Notes: generated from the sequence alone by a model not told the origin. A DNA stretch of 64,000 nt from Paenibacillus tritici (GCF_013204885.1 NZ_JABMKX010000021.1:37256-101255), one strand, 5' to 3'; positions 9,104-18,585 are shown, counted from the first letter of the stretch. Translations and numbers: made by a program.

Positions 9104-11428
9104 TCAATAAGAAAAGTCAGCCCCTACTGTTCTGAAATACGTTTTGCCCCGTATATCACCTGGCAGTCCTGCACTGTAATCCACCAGCTTCACCACACCC
9201 GGGAGGAACCAAAGCGGCATCCCCAGCGTGAGTTCTGTGGAGGCATATGTAAATTTCTCTATCGGATTGATGCCAGTATTCAGACGGATAAGCGCAAGCA
9301 TCCGGGCCAGCTGCTCTTCGCCTCCTCCATGAAGCAGGAGGAACAGCCGCAAATAATCACGGTACGAGAGTTTCGCAGTCATATATTTAGATAACGGAAT
9401 CTCCCCTTTCGTGCAGAGAAGGATCATATCCTGAATAGCCTGCTCAATGCCGTACAGCAGTGCAGCCGCCAGCACAACGAGCGGATTGCCCAGGCCGGAT
9501 TTCTCTATCATCCCCTCCATCGTCCGCACTGCCAGCCGCATGGCAAAGATCTCCCCATATGCTGACGCTACATTCCCGGCAGGATTATAGAATCCATACA
9601 AGATATATTCGAGTTCCTGTGCCTGCGGCTTCAGCTGTTCCCCAAGCTGCTCACCGGCTCCTTCAGCGGACCCTGAAGCCAAGGAGGTCAGCGCCGACAG
9701 ATCAAAATGCCGGAAGTACATCGCAGAATACTCCGTCTGATAAAGCCTGTCCCTGGCTCCTTCCAGCACACTGCCCATTGCAGCATAGATACCATCCATA
9801 TCCTTCATCGAAGATTGGCCCGCAGCATAATGACTGGAGGTGTTCACGGAAGCAGCCGGTTCCTGTTCTACCCCTTCGTTGAATGAAACATTCTCCTGGT
9901 GGTACCGGCGCAGACTACGATATTGTTCCATCCCTTCGCCTGCGCTGCCTCCAAGGGCGCGGATCTGATCCAGCAGATTCATGGCATCCCCAAGCTTCTC
10001 CTTGGCCTGCCGTTCTATCTGCTTGCGTTCGCCGTCGGAGGTGCGGCGGCTCTCGATCCGTGCGGCTTCTGCGGCAATAACAGTGCCGTGTTGTCCATAG
10101 CTCCCTATATAGCCGTTAACGGCCTGAGAAGCATCAAGAACCCCGGAAGTCATAAGAGAATGGTCTGCATAGAGCCCCGCTGCCGTGCTTAATATAGCCG
10201 GTAGACTGGAGACCACCGGTTCCATAGGCAGAGCTGCACTTCGCTGTACCCCGATGTTATTCTCCATCTCGCTAATCTCTGACGAAGGGAGGATAAGCCC
10301 CTCCACTTGTTCCCTCAGCTTCTTAAGCGGTTCTGAGCTAAGTTCTCCCGCAGTCTCCGGAATGTCCCAGCTGCGCGCAGGATCATCCCCGGCAGCACTG
10401 GCCTCTGCATTGGCCTGTTCAATCACACTCTTCATCTGAAGGTTCAGCGCCTTAACCTGTTCAAACGCAGCCGCTGCCTCTTCCAGCAGGCGGTTATTGC
10501 TCTCTTGAAAGTCTGCCAGAGCTGCAGGGATACGGCCTGCCAGTTCAAGGGTCTGATTCTCATAACGTGATAGAACCGCTGTATACCTCGGCCACCTTTT
10601 GGAATCCCGGTAATAATCCTCATAATACTTATTCACATAATCCCCATACATCGCCGGGATGTCAGAGCCAGAAGCCAGAGGTCCAAGCGTAAGCGCGGAT
10701 ATGCTATTCCCGGGAGGGTCCATCAGAAGCTTCTGCAGCTTCCGGGCACTGTCAGCAGCTTCCCTCCGCTTCCGCAGCATAAGATCCAGCGCTTCCTCGC
10801 GCTGATCGTACAAGGGCTGGAGGTCTCCCAGTACATTCGTTGTCCGTGAAGCTTCAGTCATTGCCGCCGATAACGGCTTAAGCTTGCCTGCCAGCTCCAG
10901 GGCGAAATCAACCGGCGCTTTGTATTTCATCTCTTCAATAATCTGCCGCCGGAAGACCTCATAACTGCCCAGCGGACGGCTCCAGTCCAGGGAAGAGGAA
11001 TCGACCATCACGGGAAGCAGATTAAAGGCATCGCCCCGTCCGCTCTCGTACAGATTATCGTTAAGCACCTTCGACATCAGCTGATTCCCGTCTCCGCCGC
11101 CGAAGGCAAATAATCCATAACCCTCCCGCAGTTCAATATCATAAGCAGACATCACGGAACGGATAGCGGCTCTCGCCAAGCGTTCCTCCTGCACATTCAC
11201 TGCTGCAATCCGTGCATAATCAATTAGTACAGCGTTGAATAGAAATACAAAGGCCAGAACCATAATCAGAAAGATCGAAACCGAACCTTCCGCTGCACTA
11301 AGACCTCTGAAGGTATATCCAGCTAATCCTTTACCCGCATCGCTTCTAGTAATACTAACTTCATAGTCCAGGAAGCGGCTCCGGCCAGAGAGCTTGTTCA
11401 AGGAACTGCTGTGCTTGAAAATACGCAT
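9104..11428 (-). CDS. DUF5702-like TadG-type membrane protein
   Basis: A large protein of 774 residues with a single N-terminal helix preceded by a prepilin-like AAEGSVSIFLIMVLAFVFLF segment. A long extracytoplasmic region follows, with helical, coiled-coil-prone stretches. It fits the DUF5702/TadG-like proteins found in Gram-positive tad operons; the molecular role is unknown but probably structural in the pilus base. The ATG at 11428 follows GGGGAGGGAGAT. A longer in-frame version beginning at 11584 would overlap the upstream gene and lacks support. Its stop overlaps an alternative start of the next gene. Confidence 0.75.
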   Translation of the reverse strand: MRIFKHSSSLNKLSGRSRFLDYEVSITRSDAGKGLAGYTFRGLSAAEGSVSIFLIMVLAFVFLFNAVLIDYARIAAVNVQEERLARAAIRSVMSAYDIELREGYGLFAFGGGDGNQLMSKVLNDNLYESGRGDAFNLLPVMVDSSSLDWSRPLGSYEVFRRQIIEEMKYKAPVDFALELAGKLKPLSAAMTEASRTTNVLGDLQPLYDQREEALDLMLRKRREAADSARKLQKLLMDPPGNSISALTLGPLASGSDIPAMYGDYVNKYYEDYYRDSKRWPRYTAVLSRYENQTLELAGRIPAALADFQESNNRLLEEAAAAFEQVKALNLQMKSVIEQANAEASAAGDDPARSWDIPETAGELSSEPLKKLREQVEGLILPSSEISEMENNIGVQRSAALPMEPVVSSLPAILSTAAGLYADHSLMTSGVLDASQAVNGYIGSYGQHGTVIAAEAARIESRRTSDGERKQIERQAKEKLGDAMNLLDQIRALGGSAGEGMEQYRSLRRYHQENVSFNEGVEQEPAASVNTSSHYAAGQSSMKDMDGIYAAMGSVLEGARDRLYQTEYSAMYFRHFDLSALTSLASGSAEGAGEQLGEQLKPQAQELEYILYGFYNPAGNVASAYGEIFAMRLAVRTMEGMIEKSGLGNPLVVLAAALLYGIEQAIQDMILLCTKGEIPLSKYMTAKLSYRDYLRLFLLLHGGGEEQLARMLALIRLNTGINPIEKFTYASTELTLGMPLWFLPGVVKLVDYSAGLPGDIRGKTYFRTVGADFSY

Positions 11429-11489
11429 ATGATCTCCCTCCCCTTGCCTTATCCCCGGAACAGCTCCAGGCTGCTCCGGCCGGCAGACC

Positions 11490-12155
11490 TTAGCGCAGCT
11501 TGTCCAGCATAAGGGCTGCATTTTTCTTCTCCATGCCGCTCCCCTCCTTGCTGCCGGACGAATTACGTTTGAACTTGGCCCCATAGTAACGCATGAGATC
11601 CACCGTTCTTATAAACTCAACAGGCTCCGTAACATAGGAACGGGCACACACCTCAGGAACAGCTCCATCAGCCAGCAGATTGTCCAGGACAGGCAGTTGC
11701 AGCAGCTTCTTCAACTCCGTACTGATTCTGCGGCCTGTGAGACTGTAAGCATAGCCCATCTCTCCCTGCAGACCGGCTGGTACCATCTGCGCAGCCCGGC
11801 GCAGCTTCAACACCGGCAACGGGCCTCCGCCCTCAGCGTTATCAGGGAGCACAATGGCTGTACTGCCGTTATCTGCCCCGATTCCGAACAGGGACGACAA
11901 CAGACCATCCTCCCCGATTCTCCAGTACAGCGGGTCATAATTACCGGCCTGAAATTCTCCGGTTGTCGCCCGGTTACTGTTCTCCCAGTTATAGGAGGCA
12001 CGCTCCGCAGTAGCTGAGGCGATCTGCAGCAGCATCGACTTCTGATAGGTGTACAAGGAGAAGAACAGCAGCACCAGCGTAATCCCCATAATGATCGGCA
12101 GCAGAAGCGAAGCCTCGATGGTGAAGCTGCCCTCATCCTCCCTCAGCGGAATCAA
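11490..12155 (-). CDS. TadE family pilus assembly protein
   Basis: This 221-residue protein has the TadE signature DEGSFTIEASLLLPIIMGI, a membrane helix and an extracytoplasmic domain. TadE-like pseudopilins are processed by the A24 peptidase and assist Flp pilus assembly. The TTG start overlaps the stop region of the pilin gene, which points to translational coupling. AGGAAG lies seven bases upstream. Confidence 0.83.
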   Translation of the reverse strand: MIPLREDEGSFTIEASLLLPIIMGITLVLLFFSLYTYQKSMLLQIASATAERASYNWENSNRATTGEFQAGNYDPLYWRIGEDGLLSSLFGIGADNGSTAIVLPDNAEGGGPLPVLKLRRAAQMVPAGLQGEMGYAYSLTGRRISTELKKLLQLPVLDNLLADGAVPEVCARSYVTEPVEFIRTVDLMRYYGAKFKRNSSGSKEGSGMEKKNAALMLDKLR

Positions 12156-12340
12156 TCAAATACTTCCTGACTCTTATCTCCAGCCGTGCTGATCAGGTCC
12201 TTGACCACCTTTACAATCTCCTCACGGAACACCAGAACTACCGCAATCAGCACAGCAATGATCAGTATCATCTCCAGCGTACCCAGCCCTTCTTCATCCT
12301 TCCAAAAGCTTCTTGCTCCTTCAATCATCAGTGTTAACAT
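12152..12340 (-). CDS. Flp1-type type IVb pilin
   Basis: This 62-residue pilin precursor has a short leader ending in KDEEG, a cleavage point before LGTLEM with the conserved Glu at mature position 5, and a hydrophobic helix (ILIIAVLIAVVLVF) typical of Flp pilins. It should be the major pilus subunit. GGAGGTAGAAGCGA precedes the ATG. It sits between tadC and tadE. Confidence 0.88.
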   Translation of the reverse strand: MLTLMIEGARSFWKDEEGLGTLEMILIIAVLIAVVLVFREEIVKVVKDLISTAGDKSQEVFD

Positions 12341-12353
12341 TCGCTTCTACCTC

Positions 12354-13235
12354 CTACATTTTTAACATCATAAGCGCCGGTGTCCCCACCAGCACAATCA
12401 CAATCAAGAAGATAACCACCATCGGAAAAACCAGCTTCGATGATGCCTGTTCCCCGCGTGTCCGGCTGATCGCCTTCCGCTTCTCCCAGAGCATCCGTGA
12501 CAGATCCCGCAGTGACAGAACAAAGTCGGCCCCGCCTCTGCGGTAATTCAGCAGCACCGTAGTGGTGAAGATAGAGACCTCCTGCACCGCACAGCGCTTG
12601 CTGAAGTTCTCAAACGCCTGCTGGAAGGAATAACCGCCGTCCCATTCCGCCGTCATCTTCATTAATTCCGCGTACAGCGGATGGGCGCTGTCTCCATGGC
12701 GGCTGTTCACACAGCGGATAATAGCCCGCTGCACAGTCTCTCCTGCGCCGACCAGCAGAACAATACTGTTCAGCAGCTCGGGAAGCTCAAGCATAATATT
12801 CTGCTCCCGCACACGGACCTTCTTGTGCAGATCGCTGACCATGGCCACCGGAAGCGCTACGGCCAGCAGTCCTCCAAGGATCATTCCCGTCTGCTCGCCC
12901 GTAAGCAAGGTCAGTGCGCTTCCGCCTGCCAGCAGCAGCCAGCTGTAGCTGAGCATCTCTCCCAGGAAGAGCAAGGTGCGTTCTGCACTGTAGCGCATCC
13001 CATAGAGCCGCTGGAGCGAGCGCTGTATCCTGAACATCACCGAGGGAAGATAACTGGCGATTCTGCCTTGTTCTACAAGTAACAACAGAGGCTCACCCAG
13101 CCGGCGAAGCCGCAGGCCTTCCATAGACAGCTCCCGCAGTGCCGCATAGCGGCTTCCGCATCTCATGCGCAGGAATAGCCAGCCTGCTGCGAGCAGGAGC
13201 AGGACAACACCGCAGATCCATGACATCCCCTTCAC
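12354..13235 (-). CDS. tadC: TadC-like type II/IV secretion F-family protein
   Basis: This 293-residue inner-membrane platform protein has an N-terminal helix, a central helix pair around 100-135 and a C-terminal helix (VVIFLIVIVLVGTPALMML). The cytoplasmic T2SSF domain includes LPELLNSIVLLVGAGETVQ and the downstream FSKRC segment. It pairs with TadB to form the Tad platform. A GTG at 13235 and an ATG nine bases inward are both close to GGGAGGAGA, so the exact start is uncertain by three codons. Confidence 0.88.
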   Translation of the reverse strand: MKGMSWICGVVLLLLAAGWLFLRMRCGSRYAALRELSMEGLRLRRLGEPLLLLVEQGRIASYLPSVMFRIQRSLQRLYGMRYSAERTLLFLGEMLSYSWLLLAGGSALTLLTGEQTGMILGGLLAVALPVAMVSDLHKKVRVREQNIMLELPELLNSIVLLVGAGETVQRAIIRCVNSRHGDSAHPLYAELMKMTAEWDGGYSFQQAFENFSKRCAVQEVSIFTTTVLLNYRRGGADFVLSLRDLSRMLWEKRKAISRTRGEQASSKLVFPMVVIFLIVIVLVGTPALMMLKM

Positions 13236-13245
13236 TCTCCTCCCT

Positions 13246-14094
13246 TCACAGCGGAATGTTCATGATCTTATTGGTCCAGAGATAACAGAGGAATAACGCA
13301 ATTAAGGCGAGTGTAGACACCGCTATTCCTGCTCCGGTGTACATGGGCTCCATATAGTCACCGGCACTCAGACTCATAAACATCACCATCATCAGGGGAG
13401 AGACCAGCAGCGCCTTGGCTTCGAATTTCTTCTGGGCAATACTGACCGCAATATCCTGCTGAATATCCAGCTTCTCCCCAATAATGGTCGACGTACGCCG
13501 CACGATCTCCACCAGATCCCCTCCTGTCCGCTTGCAGACCATGAACACATCTGCGAAGCGCTCTACATCCTCCATTCCGGCTCTTTTGCTGAATTCATAC
13601 AGCGCATCTTCAATCGGTTCCCCGTTCTCCATGCGGGCGCAGATGATATTCAGCTCTGAGATCATGTCGCTTGCGCCCTCCGGGTCAAGCATCCGGAGAT
13701 CAAGCACGGCCTCCCGGAAGGCATTCTCCACCGACCGTCCGGCAGAGAGCGACGAGGAGAGCGAGAACAGCATTTGCTTGAACTGCAGATTCAGCGCGGC
13801 CCGGCGGCGCTGCAGCAGATACCGGCGCAGCAGCCGTGGCCCATACGCGCTGCCGGGGACAAGCAGCGCAGCCAGGAACAGCTGATGGTAGAACAAGTAA
13901 CCAATCCCGAACAACAGGACCCCGGCACACAGAATGACCAACATTCTTTGCAGGGAGGTCAACTCGTATACGGTATAATCGGGCAGAAGCACTTGTTCTC
14001 CCGAAGCAGATAAGCCTTCCGGCAGCCCTGGCGGTGTTCTTTTCATGAAGACTCTTCTGCGCCTGCCCGGGGGCGACTGTCCCCTCTTCTTCAT
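13246..14094 (-). CDS. tadB: TadB-like platform protein
   Basis: A 282-residue membrane protein with two N-terminal helices near 52-85, a T2SSF domain (FKQMLFSLSSSLSAGRSVENA and FMVCKRTGGDLVEI) and a C-terminal helical pair. TadB and TadC form the inner-membrane core driven by the TadA ATPase. Its ATG starts just after the tadA stop. The only nearby SD (AAAGG) is very close, so an internal ATG at residue 17 cannot be excluded. Confidence 0.88.
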   Translation of the reverse strand: MKKRGQSPPGRRRRVFMKRTPPGLPEGLSASGEQVLLPDYTVYELTSLQRMLVILCAGVLLFGIGYLFYHQLFLAALLVPGSAYGPRLLRRYLLQRRRAALNLQFKQMLFSLSSSLSAGRSVENAFREAVLDLRMLDPEGASDMISELNIICARMENGEPIEDALYEFSKRAGMEDVERFADVFMVCKRTGGDLVEIVRRTSTIIGEKLDIQQDIAVSIAQKKFEAKALLVSPLMMVMFMSLSAGDYMEPMYTGAGIAVSTLALIALFLCYLWTNKIMNIPL

Positions 14095-14099
14095 GACCT

Positions 14100-15371
14100 T
14101 TAAGATACAATCGCCTCCTTCCCGGAACCTGCACTACCATACCGCTTCAACGGATATTCAGCGATTCCGGCCATTTGCAGCTTGACCACATTCAGAAGCG
14201 GGTTGCCACAGACCTCAAGTCTTCCCTGCACCCTGCCGTCCAGCTCGCCTGATTCACGGAATTCGTATAGCGGATTCAGTACGACCTCGCCGCTGCGCAC
14301 ACCGGCGACTTCGCTGATCTCCATCACTCTGCGTGAACGGTCACGCAGCCGCGACAGATGCACGAAGATATCTATCGCCGAGCTGATCTGCTGACGGACG
14401 ACGGTTACCGGCAGCTCAGCCGCGCTAAGCACCATCGTCTCCAGACGGCTGAGCATATCCAGCGCGCTGTTGGAGTGGCCAGTCGATAACGAACCGTCAT
14501 GGCCTGTGTTCATGGCCTGCAGCATATCCAGACATTCGGCTCCCCGTACCTCGCCGACAACAATGCGGTTCGGGCGCATCCGCAATGAAGTGCGGATCAA
14601 GTCACGGATGGTAATCTCGCCCCGTCCCTCCGTATTGGCATTCCGGGTCTCCAGGGAGACCAGATTCGGAACCGTGACAATCTGCAGCTCTGCCGAATCC
14701 TCCACCGTGATGACACGCTCCTGCGGCGGGATGAACTGTGACAGAGCATTCAGAAAGGTTGTTTTCCCTGATCCGGTCCCGCCGCTGATGAAAATATTAT
14801 ATTTGGCGGCTACCAGAATCTGCAGCAGCTCTGCCGCCTCCTCAGTTAGCGCTTCACGCTTCACCAGCTCTTCCATCGTCATCGGGGTCTCCGGGAATTT
14901 GCGGATCGTCATGGCCGGACCCTTCAGCGCCGCAGGCGGCAGTACGATATTGACACGTGAGCCATCCGGCAGCCGCGCATCCACAATCGGTGAGGATTCA
15001 TTGACCACACGGTTGACGCCGGAGACGATGATCTGGATGATATCCTCCAGCCTGCTCCCGGATTCAAAGGCCAGCGGCAGCCTGCGGATCATCCCGTCCT
15101 CCTCAATGAAGATCTCTTCATGGCTGTTGATCATAATCTCGGTGATCGCCGGATTATCCACCAGGGGCTGCAGGATATCCAGCCCGCGGAAGGAATCGAA
15201 CAGCTTCTTCACCAGTTCATGCTTCTCCTGGGCTGTCAGGAGGCGCAAGTGTTCCCGCTCCAGGATAATCCGTTCTATAAAAGCAGCCAGCTCATGGTTC
15301 CCGATGACCGAGGTCACATCCAGCCCGGCCCGGATATCGCTGCGCAGCGCTCTGAACATTTCTTCATTCAT
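14100..15371 (-). CDS. tadA: TadA/CpaF family secretion ATPase
   Basis: A 423-residue hexameric ATPase that powers Flp pilus assembly. The Walker A motif GGTGSGKTTF is at about 197-206. The His-box and Walker B region (RMRPNRIVVGEVRGAE, MNTGHDGSLSTGHSN) lies at about 265-300. The N-terminal domain matches CpaF proteins. Its ATG overlaps the stop of the upstream CpaE-like gene (ATGA), implying coupled translation. Confidence 0.95.
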   Translation of the reverse strand: MNEEMFRALRSDIRAGLDVTSVIGNHELAAFIERIILEREHLRLLTAQEKHELVKKLFDSFRGLDILQPLVDNPAITEIMINSHEEIFIEEDGMIRRLPLAFESGSRLEDIIQIIVSGVNRVVNESSPIVDARLPDGSRVNIVLPPAALKGPAMTIRKFPETPMTMEELVKREALTEEAAELLQILVAAKYNIFISGGTGSGKTTFLNALSQFIPPQERVITVEDSAELQIVTVPNLVSLETRNANTEGRGEITIRDLIRTSLRMRPNRIVVGEVRGAECLDMLQAMNTGHDGSLSTGHSNSALDMLSRLETMVLSAAELPVTVVRQQISSAIDIFVHLSRLRDRSRRVMEISEVAGVRSGEVVLNPLYEFRESGELDGRVQGRLEVCGNPLLNVVKLQMAGIAEYPLKRYGSAGSGKEAIVS

Positions 15372-16528
15372 ACAGAACTCCCGGTGAACACCCCGGGCAA
15401 TGCCGGTTCTACGATCCCCCGGCAGAGCTCCTGAATACCATCAATGAATTGGGGGGAGTTAAGACAAAGCTCTCCGTAATGCTGCAGCCCCCAGGAAGGG
15501 ATATACGGAAGGACGGCATCCAGCTTGAGCGCCGAAGAGGGCAGCCGCTCATTCTCCGCCCCGGTGCAGTTGTTCAACACTAACCGGCTCTTATTCATCA
15601 GCTCCGGCGGCATCCCGGAATGCGGACTTGCCATATACTCGATCCAGCGTTCAGTCTTGCGGATACTGACCTGCTCATTCTTCAGCACCCACAGCAAGAC
15701 TCCACACCTGTGCAGAACAGCCTGGGCCCGCTCTTCCTCAATACTGCCGGTGTCTACGATAATCACATCATAGCTTCCGACCCCGGCCAGCCCCTCCAAT
15801 AGCTCCAGCGTGTCCTGCTGCGACATTTGCAGCATCTCCTTGAAGTTCTCCACAGGCCGGAAGGCATCACACCGCAGACTTTCATGCCTGAATACATAGT
15901 CGCCCCACTTCGGCTTGCCCCGTCCCCCCTTATGCTCTACGCCCCCTGCCTTAAGCTCATATAGGAGCCGCTCCAGACCAGGTACATTACTGCCCGGCAT
16001 CCGCAAAATGAATCCGCTGCTGTCCACACTCTCCAGGTTCAGATAGAACACGGACAGGCCGGTGGCTCCAAGCTGCTTCGCCATATTTAACGCTGCCGTT
16101 GTTTTGCCGCTGCCGCCGCTGGCCGAGACGACCCCGAGCAGCAATGTTGCTTCCTTAGGCAACGCAGCAGTTCTAATCCGCTTCAGGTCACTTAGCTGGA
16201 GAATCGCTTCCAGCAGCGACGGCAGCGCCTGATACTTGGCAATTCTCCTTCCCCCTGCCAGGTCTCCGCGTTCGGATAATTCTCCGGCTTCGGTTAAGAC
16301 TGCCCAGGGAACCGTGCTTCTTCCTTCCACCAGCCAGGCTTCAATGAAGGACGGATCTCCTGCAACCGCGTCCGGCAGCTCATCGCCTGTCATAAATTCC
16401 ATAAAAGCCTCCAGTCTGCTGAAAGCCGTGATCCGCATGATCTCCCCATACTCGCTATGATGCAGGTAATGCAGCAGCGGTTCTATGTACTCACTCTCCC
16501 GGACTGCAAGCACGATTCTTGCCGTCAT
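15368..16528 (-). CDS. CpaE/TadZ-like MinD-family ATPase
   Basis: The first gene of the main tad operon encodes 386 residues. A receiver-like N-terminal half (1-120) precedes a MinD-type domain with an intact P-loop SGGSGKTT around 138-144, followed by YDVIIVDTGSIEE. CpaE/TadZ proteins localise the Tad machine. The ATG at 16528 has GGAGGGTG at good spacing. A longer version from 16606 would begin inside the leader hairpin. The intact P-loop contrasts with the paralogue at 13-1083. Confidence 0.85.
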   Translation of the reverse strand: MTARIVLAVRESEYIEPLLHYLHHSEYGEIMRITAFSRLEAFMEFMTGDELPDAVAGDPSFIEAWLVEGRSTVPWAVLTEAGELSERGDLAGGRRIAKYQALPSLLEAILQLSDLKRIRTAALPKEATLLLGVVSASGGSGKTTAALNMAKQLGATGLSVFYLNLESVDSSGFILRMPGSNVPGLERLLYELKAGGVEHKGGRGKPKWGDYVFRHESLRCDAFRPVENFKEMLQMSQQDTLELLEGLAGVGSYDVIIVDTGSIEEERAQAVLHRCGVLLWVLKNEQVSIRKTERWIEYMASPHSGMPPELMNKSRLVLNNCTGAENERLPSSALKLDAVLPYIPSWGLQHYGELCLNSPQFIDGIQELCRGIVEPALPGVFTGSSV

Positions 16529-16574
16529 GTAATCACCCTCCTCTGAAGAATCTTGGGAAAAACGGCAGCAAAAA

Positions 16575-16618
16575 AAGCACCGCCAATAACCGTGGGATAC
16601 GGTCATTGAACGGTGCTT
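16575..16618 (-). terminator. Leader hairpin with T-run upstream of tad operon
   Basis: A strong nested hairpin (outer stem AAGCACCG/CGGTGCTT, inner stem ACCGT/ACGGT) is followed on the minus strand by seven T residues. It lies between the predicted tad promoter and the first tad gene, so it could act as an attenuator. It could alternatively terminate transcripts coming from the DUF393 gene, but the promoter lies between that gene and the hairpin. Confidence 0.65.
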
Positions 16619-16645
16619 CCGTTACTGTTCCTGTAATTTACAGCT

Positions 16646-16674
16646 ATAGTAGCATATATATAAGAGCACAGCAA
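16646..16674 (-). promoter_or_regulatory. Predicted sigma-A promoter of the tad operon
   Basis: On the minus strand TTGCTG (16674-16669) and TACTAT (16651-16646) are separated by exactly 17 bases. Transcription would start near 16639 and run through the leader hairpin before reaching the CpaE-like gene. Confidence 0.6.
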
Positions 16675-16727
16675 TAGATTTTTTCCAGCATCCGATAGAT
16701 CCCTCCAGAATTCCCCTTATTGATCGG

Positions 16728-17174
16728 CTAGAGGAATCTCCGCTTCATGTCCGGTGTCGGCAAAAGGCACTGCTCATCCCGGCCGAACCAGCGGTAGCGG
16801 TTCCTTGCCACAATCCTGTATATTGCGTTGCGCAGCGGCCTTGGCATCAGGGTGAACACATATGCCAGAGGCCACGGAAACCGCAGTCTGCGGGCAATCC
16901 GCAGCACTGCCGCCGATTCTGTATAATACTTGCCGTTCTCAACCAGCACAACTGTGTCTAACTGCCGCTCCGGCAGACCGCCTGCCTTAAGCAGCTCCCG
17001 GCCCGCCTCACTCTGCAGGGAAGCAAATTTGAAGTTTGCCTGCGGGTCACGGGGAATAATGAACCGGACCAGCCCCTGGCACAGATGACAGACTCCATCA
17101 ATCAGCACGACCGCTTCTCTCTGCACTTCCTTGTTGATCTCCGCCACTTCGTCCGCCCCTTCCCTCTTAGACAT
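16728..17174 (-). CDS. DUF393 (DCC family) thiol-disulfide oxidoreductase-like protein
   Basis: This 148-residue protein shows the DCC-family signature DGVCHLC near residue 27, where two cysteines form a thioredoxin-like CxxC, and a C-terminal RYRWFGRDE motif. Members (YuxK-like) are presumed redox proteins with unknown substrates. GAAGGGTACACT precedes the ATG. It seems monocistronic. Confidence 0.85.
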   Translation of the reverse strand: MSKREGADEVAEINKEVQREAVVLIDGVCHLCQGLVRFIIPRDPQANFKFASLQSEAGRELLKAGGLPERQLDTVVLVENGKYYTESAAVLRIARRLRFPWPLAYVFTLMPRPLRNAIYRIVARNRYRWFGRDEQCLLPTPDMKRRFL

Positions 17175-17252
17175 AGTGTACCCTTCACTCCTCTGCAGAA
17201 AACAGCAAAAAACGCGGGATAGCTCCCGCGCCTACAATGTCCGTTCGTCTAA

Positions 17253-17531
17253 TTACTCGGCAATTGCCTTGTTAATCCACTCGTCTCCGGTCATTTGCTC
17301 TTCAAAATCAGCTGTGAAGGATTCCATACATTTGCAGATGAAATCTTTGCGGCATACCGGACAAGGAGTCTTGAGCAGGCGGCTGATGTTCGTCATTTTC
17401 CATTCCGGAAACCGATTGTAGAACGCGCGGCACTCCGTTCCGTCAGCAAGCTTGATAATGAACTCGTACAATCCTTCCTTATCATTGCTGCTGGCTTTGG
17501 TCACATTCGTAATACTCGGTTTGTAAGACAT
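17253..17531 (-). CDS. Small conserved hypothetical protein with Cys cluster
   Basis: A protein of about 92 residues that I do not recognise. It contains TPCPVCRKDFICKCMES, four cysteines that could bind a metal, in the second half. The ATG at 17531 is favoured because GGGTGATG lies just upstream; two further in-frame start codons lie within nine bases. Reading frame, codon use and a ribosome binding site support it as real. Confidence 0.6.
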   Translation of the reverse strand: MSYKPSITNVTKASSNDKEGLYEFIIKLADGTECRAFYNRFPEWKMTNISRLLKTPCPVCRKDFICKCMESFTADFEEQMTGDEWINKAIAE

Positions 17532-17721
17532 CTTCATCACCCATTATTTAAATTTTTGGTAAATTAATAGCGCACACGACACTAACAGATACTTAGACAT
17601 ATTAAAGAATATTCGGGGTGATGTCAACCAAAGCAGTGGCGGAAGGCCGCTATTTATTACACTTCTATCCTTCTTCGACTCTATTTAGCCATTATTCCCA
17701 GGATTGTGCTTTCCTACCCGT

Positions 17722-17935
17722 TATATAAAACGCACTTAAGATTTGAACTTGAAGCTTAATCGTCACTGCGGTGAACATTTGGACTTCCGGCCGCTGTTGT
17801 CAACAGATTTCTTGATCTACTCCGCTCTTCGCGGTGGAAATCCGTTGACAAAGGCGGTCGCTCCCGCTCCTACAGTTCCAAATTTCCCCTCCGCTTCTTT
17901 TGCTTTTTGTTTATTTCTTCAGTGCTTATTATATA
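17722..17935. repeat. MITE-like dispersed repeat, copy 1
   Basis: A 214-bp element bounded by imperfect inverted ends (TATATAAAACGCACT at the left, AGTGCTTATTATATA at the right). The interior is self-complementary around ATTTC/GAAAT cores and contains no credible gene. It is closely similar over its full length to 22991-23203. The space from 17532 to 18044 holds only this repeat and the downstream terminator. Confidence 0.72.
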
Positions 17936-17960
17936 GAACGAACCACATGTTCATAGCAAT

Positions 17961-17990
17961 AAAGACCGGACATTTGCTGCCCGGCCTTAA
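17961..17990 (-). terminator. Terminator of the ohr-type gene
   Basis: On the minus strand a GGCCGGGC / GTCCGGTC-type stem with a short loop is followed by TTTATTG. It lies about 55 bases after the Ohr gene. Confidence 0.55.
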
Positions 17991-18044
17991 GTGTTTACGA
18001 ATATTTTTGAAGTATTTTGCAGCTATAGAATTCCGGGTATCCTC

Positions 18045-18479
18045 TTAAAGTACGTTCAGCTCTACTTCGATATTTCCGCGGGTTGCCTTGGAGTAAGGGC
18101 AGAAATCATGGGCTTTCTTAGCCAGATCTTCGGCAACAGAGCGCTCGATGCCCGGCAGCTTCACATCCAGCTTCACGGCCAGCTTGAATCCTCCGTCGCT
18201 CTCATCCTTGCCGATCAGCACATTCGAGGTAATCTCGACATCCTGCAGCTTCACGCCTTCCTTACGGGCGATATTGGCGAGCGCACTTTCATAGCAAGCG
18301 CCATAGCCCGCCGCGAACAGCTGCTCCGGGTTCGTGCCGGCACCGCCTGGGCCTCCAAGCTCCTTGGGGATTTTGAGGTCATGCTTAAGCGCCCCATCCG
18401 AAGATTCAACTGAACCCTCACGGCCTCCGCGAACCTTAGCTGTAGCTGTATATAATGCCTTCAGTTTCAATGCAGTCAT
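18045..18479 (-). CDS. Ohr family organic hydroperoxide resistance protein
   Basis: This 144-residue OsmC/Ohr peroxidase reduces organic hydroperoxides. The two catalytic cysteines are visible: Cys62 in GACYESA and Cys127 in HDFCPYSKA; Arg residues near 17-20 fit the active site. The ATG at 18479 is supported by AAGGAG. The longer in-frame extension runs back through the divergent promoter region and is not credible. It is divergent from gpx, with operator-like palindromes between them. Confidence 0.93.
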   Translation of the reverse strand: MTALKLKALYTATAKVRGGREGSVESSDGALKHDLKIPKELGGPGGAGTNPEQLFAAGYGACYESALANIARKEGVKLQDVEITSNVLIGKDESDGGFKLAVKLDVKLPGIERSVAEDLAKKAHDFCPYSKATRGNIEVELNVL

Positions 18480-18501
18480 CTTTAATCTTCTCCTTTTTGA
18501 C

Positions 18502-18513
18502 ACAAATTTTGTA
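18502..18513 (-). promoter_or_regulatory. OhrR-like operator palindrome upstream of the Ohr gene
   Basis: The palindrome TACAAAATTTGT (minus strand) lies 23 bases upstream of the Ohr start codon. It resembles the TACAATT/AATTGTA half-sites recognised by OhrR of Bacillus. No ohrR gene is present in the window. Confidence 0.5.
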
Positions 18514-18585
18514 AGAACACTTACCCATAACTTAAACCACCTCATGTTTTTGAAACGATTATAGCTGATGTATCCACCTTGAGGC

